From: Phycisphaerae bacterium
GTDB taxonomy: Bacteria > Planctomycetota > Phycisphaerae > UBA1845 > UTPLA1
Length of the DNA stretch: 64,000 nt
Reading direction: 5' to 3'
Assembly: GCA_019636475.1 (NCBI GenBank)
Contig: JAHBXN010000001.1
Span: 186,001-250,000, forward strand
Shown here: piece after piece, positions 59,222 through 64,000 of the stretch
Numbering within the stretch: position 1 is the first letter of the stretch
Layout of the letters: each line of letters starts with the position of its first letter
Notes under the pieces: generated by a model
Databases searched by the model: none
What the model was told of the DNA's origin: nothing
The model's input: the letters and a program-made list of their open reading frames with translations, nothing else
Program-made: the position numbers and the translations under genes

Positions 59222-59365
59222 GCTAATCGATCCTTCAAATTTCGGCCGAGGTACCGGATCGAAATCTGAACCCACCTCGACGGTCCGCGCTGTTGCGGCG
59301 ACCGCACGGGGAGTAATACGCACCTGCGACCTGATCCTGTTCGACATTTGCCGTTTCGAATGATA

Positions 59366-60991
59366 TCAGAAGTCGGCCGCCGGCGGTATCGGATTCAATT
59401 CGGGAGGCTCGCCTAACTCATTTGTCGCTACGACCGCGGTTCGCCGCGAGAGCTTGGACACCTCGCCAACCGCCCTCTTGGATTCGCCGAACAAGAGGCC
59501 CGGGCGAACAAACAACGCGATCGCAATCAACGCGCAAACCGCCAGCGAGAATTGCAGGGCGTGGCAGCGCATCGGAGTCAGTGCCGCCGTGGCCTTTCTC
59601 AGATAGCAACTTGCGAGTATTCGCAGGTAATACGCCGCGGCGACGGCTGCGTTCAATGCGAGAAGCACAACCAGCACGTACATGCCGGTTTGCCGTGCAG
59701 CTGACGCGCCCGACACGACCTCGCCTCCGGCTGACAGTGCGGCCGAAATGATATAGAGCTTGCCAATGAACCCGCCGGTGAGTGGGAATCCCATCAATCC
59801 AAGCACGCACAATGAGAGCGCGAGCGCGGCCCACGGATGCTTGCGAGCGATCCCGGCCAGGTCATCCGTTGTTTCGGCCGATTCATCCGGATCGTCGACG
59901 CCCGGCTTGCGAAAATACGAGAGAGCAGTGAAACAGCCGAGATTCATGATGCCATAGACGGTCATATAGAACAGCAATGCGGCCAATCCATCGCGAAGCG
60001 GACCGCGCTCCGGCGAGGCGAGCGCCGGCCCGGCCACGATCGCCACGAGCATATAACCGGAATGAGCGACGCCGGAGTAAGCCAACATCCGCTTCACGTT
60101 ATGCTGCATCAGCGCGAGCGTGTTGCCGACCGTCATCGTCACGGCTGCCATCGCCCAGAGCAGCCAGTAGATCTCATCGCCAAACCGCCAACCCGTGAGG
60201 GTCAGGAGCTGAATCAGCGCGAGAAATCCCGCGAACTTCGGCACGAAACCGAGCAAACCCGTCACCGGCGAAGCGGCGCCCTGGTACACATCCGCTACAT
60301 AGAAATGCAGTGGAAAGGCCGCGATCTTAAAAGCCATCCCGGCCAGGGAGAGCAACAGCCCCACCAGAATCAGCGGATCGTGCAACGCGCCCGGGGCGGA
60401 AAGGCTCGCGGAGATCGAGCCCGTCGAACCAAACATCGTCATCGTTCCGGCGTAACCATACAGAAAACTGAAGCCGTAGAGCATGATCGCGGCGGCAAAG
60501 GCGCCCAGAAAGAAGTATTTGCCGGCCGCCTCCTGGGCGCGAATGTCGCGACGCGAAAGGCCGATCAAGATGTACGTCGGCACGCTGACCAGTTCCAGCG
60601 CAAGAAAAAACAGGACGAGGTGATTAGCGACGGCCACCAGTGAGATGCCTGCGAGAGAGAAGAGAATCAGTGAGAAGTACTCGCCGCGCTCCGCTTCATC
60701 CGGGACATGCCGATTCACAAGAACGATAAGCGCGCCAATGGACAGCGTGATGAGCCGCGCATACCAGACGAGCGGCCCCTGATGAAGTGAAGTCACTCCA
60801 GCCGCTTCAATCGGCGCATCGACCAGCCGCCCTGCCAGCCAGAGCGCGACGGCAATGGTCAACAAAGCCAGCAATGCAGCACGACCACTCGCGGCGCGCG
60901 ACAACCCCGCGAGCAGAACAAGCGTCGCGCCAAGAATCAGCACGGCCTCGGGCATGAGTATTTCCATCAGCGGGTGCATGGCAAGCATCAT
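59366..60991 (-). CDS. nuoN: NADH-quinone oxidoreductase subunit N
   Basis: This 541-residue membrane subunit of complex I belongs to the antiporter-like family and has about 14 transmembrane helices. Features are EYFSLILFSLAGISLVAVAN, LELVSVPTYILIGLSRRDIR, AGKYFFLGAFAAAIMLYGFS, FKIAAFPLHFYVADVYQGAA (with the key Lys), NTLALMQHNVKRMLAYSGVA and FPLTGGFIGKLYIISAALSA. The ATG overlaps the nuoM stop (60988-60991), consistent with a nuoLMN operon. A C-terminal tail of ~30 residues is Pro/Glu-rich. It pumps protons with NuoL and NuoM while the complex reduces quinone, here probably menaquinone. Confidence 0.93.
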   Translation of the reverse strand: MMLAMHPLMEILMPEAVLILGATLVLLAGLSRAASGRAALLALLTIAVALWLAGRLVDAPIEAAGVTSLHQGPLVWYARLITLSIGALIVLVNRHVPDEAERGEYFSLILFSLAGISLVAVANHLVLFFLALELVSVPTYILIGLSRRDIRAQEAAGKYFFLGAFAAAIMLYGFSFLYGYAGTMTMFGSTGSISASLSAPGALHDPLILVGLLLSLAGMAFKIAAFPLHFYVADVYQGAASPVTGLLGFVPKFAGFLALIQLLTLTGWRFGDEIYWLLWAMAAVTMTVGNTLALMQHNVKRMLAYSGVAHSGYMLVAIVAGPALASPERGPLRDGLAALLFYMTVYGIMNLGCFTALSYFRKPGVDDPDESAETTDDLAGIARKHPWAALALSLCVLGLMGFPLTGGFIGKLYIISAALSAGGEVVSGASAARQTGMYVLVVLLALNAAVAAAYYLRILASCYLRKATAALTPMRCHALQFSLAVCALIAIALFVRPGLLFGESKRAVGEVSKLSRRTAVVATNELGEPPELNPIPPAADF

Positions 60992-62805
60992 CGCCCCCCC
61001 GGATCTGCCGGCAAAACCGACGCCGATTCGATTGCAACGACACGTGGCACGATGCTCCCCGAATCAGACGCCGCCTTCGGGCCAGCCTCTCCCGACGCCA
61101 CGCCGATCGAGCCCGACTCCGCTCGGGGCTCAGCCGATGCGCTTCCGCCGATGTCGGCGGACACGACCCGGCTCGACCAGTCCGGTGGAAGCACCCTGTT
61201 GAGCACGGCGTAATCCAGTGAAGGGACCATCATGTCGGTCAGTGATTTCGGATAAACGCCAATTACAATGCACGCAATCGCAATTGGCGTGAGAATGCCG
61301 ATCTCGCGGCGCGTCAGATCCGGCGTGAGACCGGTCGACGTATCCGGCCCGCCATGAGGCTCTTTCAGCGGACCGAAAAGCACGCGGCGAACCATGTGCA
61401 GCATGTAGATCGCGCCGAGCAGAATCCCTGATGCGGCCGGCACGGCGAACCAAACGCCCAGCGGGCCCGGACCATCGGGCTTCGGATCCGCTGACGTGAA
61501 CACACCCAGCAGCACGAGAAACTCGCTGACGAATCCGTTCAGACCCGGCAGGCCGATGCTCGACATCGTGAAGACAATCAGAAAAAACGTCATGATCGGC
61601 ATCTTCCGTGCGAGCCCCCCCATCTCGGACATTTCGCGCGTGTGATACCGCTCGTAAATCATGCCGACGATGAGGAACAACGCGCCGGTCGACAGGCCGT
61701 GATTGACCATGTAAAGCAGCGATCCCGTGAGGCCCGCGGTCTTGAGACAGAACATCCCGAGCAGACAGAATCCGAGATGCGACACGGACGAATAAGCGAC
61801 GAGCTTTTTTACGTCGCTTTGAACCCACGCAGCCAGCGCGCCATAGATGATTCCGATGACCGCCAGCGTGCCGACATACGGCGCCAGTTCGATCGACGCG
61901 GCCGGGAGCATCGGCAAACTCAATCGCAGGAAGCCATAGGTGCCGAGCTTCAACAGGACGGCTGCCAGCATGACGGAACCGGCAGTTGGCGCCTCGACGT
62001 GAGCGAGCGGCAACCATGTATGAAACGGGAAGAGCGGCACCTTGATCGCGAACCCGGCGAAAAATGCAATAAACAGCCAGAATTGCTCGCGATCGGTCAG
62101 ATGCGGCGCGAGTTGGTACAGCACATCGAGATCGAATGTCAGCGCCGTCGGAAGCCCGGTATCCCCGGCAATCCATGCCGCCTTCCAGCCCAGATAGAGC
62201 ACGCCGGCGAACGTCAGGAGGCTTCCGGCCAGCGTGTAAATAAAGAACATGTTGGCGGCCTTGGCGCGTTCCTTGCCGCCCCAGATGCCGATCAGGAAAA
62301 ACAGCGGGATCAGTGTGAACTCGAAAAAGACGTAGAAAAGCAGCAGATCCCGGGCGCAGAACACTCCGAGCATTGCGCCGTGCAACAGCAGCATCAATGC
62401 GTAATACTCACGCTGCCGCGTCTGAATGCCCGTAAAGCTGGACCAGATTGCCAGCGGCGTCAGCATGGCCGTCAACAGCAGCAGCGGCATCGAGACGCCA
62501 TCAACACCCAGCTTGTATTGAATTCGGATCGCCGAGTCGCCGGCTGCCTCGCCCCCCATGATCCAGTCCGACTGCTCGACGAGACAGTAGCCGCCGGTAC
62601 GCCACATCGATGATTGATCGAGGAATGCCGCCAGGGCAATCGCCGCGACGATGAGCGTCGCGATTGAGATGCCCAGCGCGAATCGGCGTGTCGCGACCGC
62701 ATCCCAGGCCGATCGTGAAAAAATCACGACTGAGCCGATGATCGGCAGGAGGATGAGCACCGTCAGCAGATGCCGCCCCATGAAATTGTTCAAAATCGAT
62801 TCCAT
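60988..62805 (-). CDS. nuoM: NADH-quinone oxidoreductase subunit M
   Basis: This 605-residue antiporter-like subunit of complex I has about 14 transmembrane helices. Landmarks are IQYKLGVDGVSMPLLLLTAM, LLLFYVFFEFTLIPLFFLIG (with the conserved Glu), FAIKVPLFPFHTWLPLAHVE (with the key Lys), APTAGSVMLAAVLLKLGTYG, SDVKKLVAYSSVSHLGF and PGLNGFVSEFLVLLGVF. The last ~65 residues (SSRVVSADIGGSASAEPRAE onward) are an unusual Ala/Ser/Gly/Glu-rich extension not found in most NuoM. The gene lies 60 bp downstream of nuoL and its stop overlaps the nuoN start. Confidence 0.94.
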   Translation of the reverse strand: MESILNNFMGRHLLTVLILLPIIGSVVIFSRSAWDAVATRRFALGISIATLIVAAIALAAFLDQSSMWRTGGYCLVEQSDWIMGGEAAGDSAIRIQYKLGVDGVSMPLLLLTAMLTPLAIWSSFTGIQTRQREYYALMLLLHGAMLGVFCARDLLLFYVFFEFTLIPLFFLIGIWGGKERAKAANMFFIYTLAGSLLTFAGVLYLGWKAAWIAGDTGLPTALTFDLDVLYQLAPHLTDREQFWLFIAFFAGFAIKVPLFPFHTWLPLAHVEAPTAGSVMLAAVLLKLGTYGFLRLSLPMLPAASIELAPYVGTLAVIGIIYGALAAWVQSDVKKLVAYSSVSHLGFCLLGMFCLKTAGLTGSLLYMVNHGLSTGALFLIVGMIYERYHTREMSEMGGLARKMPIMTFFLIVFTMSSIGLPGLNGFVSEFLVLLGVFTSADPKPDGPGPLGVWFAVPAASGILLGAIYMLHMVRRVLFGPLKEPHGGPDTSTGLTPDLTRREIGILTPIAIACIVIGVYPKSLTDMMVPSLDYAVLNRVLPPDWSSRVVSADIGGSASAEPRAESGSIGVASGEAGPKAASDSGSIVPRVVAIESASVLPADPGGR

Positions 62806-62865
62806 TGCGTTGCGAGTTTCAAGTTACGGGTTTCGTGATCCGTTTCCGTTGAGGCGACCGAAGTC

Positions 62866-64000
62866 TCACGCGCTCGAAAGCACCCACCAGAGAATCGCGA
62901 CCAGTCCCAGCATCATGCCCAGCGCATAGCCCTGCATGGCTCCCTGCTGCCAACCGCGAAGCAGGAATCCGATCGCGCGGGGCAACGCCGCAATGATCCA
63001 GAGCAGTGTGTTGATGACAAATCGGTCGCACGCATAGCACAGGTCGCCGATCCGCCGCAGCGTTCGAACAAAGGCATAGTCGTACAATTCATCCACGTAG
63101 TACTTGTGATAAAACAACTGATAGATCGATCCGCTTGCCAGTGCGATGGCCAGCGGGATACCCGGTCTTCGCGTGTAGAAATACCAGGCATTGAAGATGC
63201 CGTATGCCGCGATACCGGCCGAAAGCCACATCAGCCAATGGCCGCCCGCATGGGCCGCCGAGCCGGATGCCGCGTGTGCGTCACCGCCCGCATGCGAGAG
63301 AATCGGCGCTGCCGCCACGGTCATTTCGTGGTGCTTCGCATCGGCGAACACCGGCTCGAGGAAATGGTGGAACGCCCCGTGCGGTTCGAACATGCCCAGG
63401 AAACGACCCTCGCCGGGCCCGACGCTCACGCCGACATATCCGGCGAAAACCGCCCCGATCGCGAGCACCACCAGCGGCACGGCCATCCAGAAACCCGATT
63501 CGTGTGCGTGTTCCACGCCCCGCGGCAGTCGCACTTCATTGTGAAAGGCCATATAGATCATGCGGAACGTGTAGAACGCCGTCAGCAATGCGGTCAATAG
63601 TCCGATCCAGCCCAGCCAGGGCGTCGAACTGGACAGTGCGGCATGAATGATTTCGTCCTTGCTCCAGAAAGCCGCAAGCAGCGGGACGCCCGCAAGCGCC
63701 GCCCCGGATATCAGGAATGTGAAATACGTCACCGGCATGCCGCGACGCAGGCCGGAGAAACGTCGTATATCAATCTCCCCGGCCATCGCATGCATCACGC
63801 TGCCCGCGCCGAGAAACAGGCAAGCCTTGAAGAATGCGTGGGTGTAAAGGTGGAATACGGCCGAATCAAAAGCGCCGACGCCGAGAGCCAGGAACATGTA
63901 GCCCAACTGGCTCAGCGTGGAGTAGGCGAGGATGCGCTTCATATCGAACTGCGTCAGCGCAATGGTGGCGGCAAAGATCGCCGTCGCCGCGCCGATGCCG
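62866..64000 (-). CDS. nuoL: NADH-quinone oxidoreductase subunit L, partial (N-terminus beyond right edge)
   Basis: The frame is open to the right edge, and the visible ~378 residues are the C-terminal part of NuoL. The conserved LTQFDMKRILAYSTLSQLGY is at the edge, then YTHAFFKACLFLGAGSVMHA, DIRRFSGLRRGMPVTYFTFL, LAGVPLLAAFWSKDEIIHAA and AFYTFRMIYMAFHNEVRLPR. Further on, a His-rich periplasmic-side insert holds AHESGFWMAVPLVVLAIGAV and segments with His/Ala repeats. The long horizontal helix and final transmembrane helix are expected near the C-terminus (IYQLFYHKYYVDELYDYAFV, MMLGLVAILWWVLSSA). The order nuoL-nuoM-nuoN continues an operon presumably starting upstream of the window. Confidence 0.93.
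   Translation of the reverse strand, partial: GIGAATAIFAATIALTQFDMKRILAYSTLSQLGYMFLALGVGAFDSAVFHLYTHAFFKACLFLGAGSVMHAMAGEIDIRRFSGLRRGMPVTYFTFLISGAALAGVPLLAAFWSKDEIIHAALSSSTPWLGWIGLLTALLTAFYTFRMIYMAFHNEVRLPRGVEHAHESGFWMAVPLVVLAIGAVFAGYVGVSVGPGEGRFLGMFEPHGAFHHFLEPVFADAKHHEMTVAAAPILSHAGGDAHAASGSAAHAGGHWLMWLSAGIAAYGIFNAWYFYTRRPGIPLAIALASGSIYQLFYHKYYVDELYDYAFVRTLRRIGDLCYACDRFVINTLLWIIAALPRAIGFLLRGWQQGAMQGYALGMMLGLVAILWWVLSSA

Noticed and set aside
1-64000. CRISPR arrays, insertion sequences, phage genes or restriction-modification/defence clusters
   Set aside because: No array of equal repeats, transposase, integrase, capsid, methyltransferase/endonuclease pair or known defence module was seen. 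The SNase-like protein and VWA pair were considered for defence and not supported.

Overview
The window is about 64 kb of GC-rich bacterial chromosome, densely coding, with no rRNA, tRNA, CRISPR array, insertion sequence or phage gene that I could find. The gene content points to Planctomycetota, possibly a Phycisphaerae-like lineage. The clues are a DUF1800/DUF1501 secretion pair, dockerin-like and PEP-CTERM surface proteins, a BatA-type VWA operon, a futalosine menaquinone route, many ECF sigma/anti-sigma pairs and GatCA. This assignment is inferred from gene content only.

Layout. 1-2.9 kb (minus): methylisocitrate lyase, citrate/2-methylcitrate synthase and a GAF-domain sensor cut by the left edge. 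3.2-4.6 kb (minus): a short ArsR repressor, an AHSA1/SRPBCC protein and a DUF1801 protein, under a promoter with a perfect palindrome. 5.2 kb: a 50-residue membrane protein with a clear promoter and ribosome binding site. 5.3-7.6 kb (minus): cysteine desulfurase and MoaA. 7.8-14.5 kb (plus): a tight operon of ECF sigma factor, very long anti-sigma factor, RsgA GTPase, membrane glycosyltransferase-like protein and a small membrane protein. 14.5-15.6 kb: lipoprotein and ferritin. 16.2-17.8 kb: three tandem Hsp20 genes, followed by a PerM/AI-2E transporter and PepD dipeptidase. 20.9-23.2 kb (minus): ECF sigma, anti-sigma and a secreted coiled-coil protein. 23.4-28 kb (plus): rpmB with promoter and terminator, gatC, gatA, a BatD-like protein and BatA. 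28.4-34.5 kb: DUF1800, DUF1501 and a PQQ-type sugar dehydrogenase, then a PQQ-propeller protein on the other strand. 34.7-43.1 kb: metabolic singletons (PLP enzyme, zinc-ribbon protein, isochorismatase-like hydrolase, ferredoxin, CstA, alpha/beta hydrolase, thioredoxin lipoprotein). 43.2-43.4 kb: a candidate structured RNA ending in a strong intrinsic terminator. 43.5-49.4 kb: a spermidine-synthase/TPR membrane fusion, a secreted protein, and PEP-CTERM and dockerin-like proteins. 50.4-54 kb: PdxB, a 59-residue protein, MqnA and MqnC. 54-59.2 kb (minus): a propeller/dockerin protein, BtpA-like protein, SNase-like protein, GroES and a lipoprotein. 59.4 kb to the right edge (minus): nuoN, nuoM and partial nuoL.

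How it fits together. MqnA/MqnC make menaquinone, which the Nuo complex reduces; CstA, the methylcitrate-type enzymes and the sugar dehydrogenases suggest a heterotroph using scavenged carbon. Hsp20, GroES, ferritin and two ECF systems suggest envelope and protein stress control. The most unusual items are the structured RNA at 43.3 kb, the apparently leaderless ArsR promoter/operator, two small proteins of under 60 residues, an SNase-like protein bracketed by two similar Cys/His modules, and the sigma/anti-sigma/coiled-coil trio. I did not find a clear new defence or mobile system.
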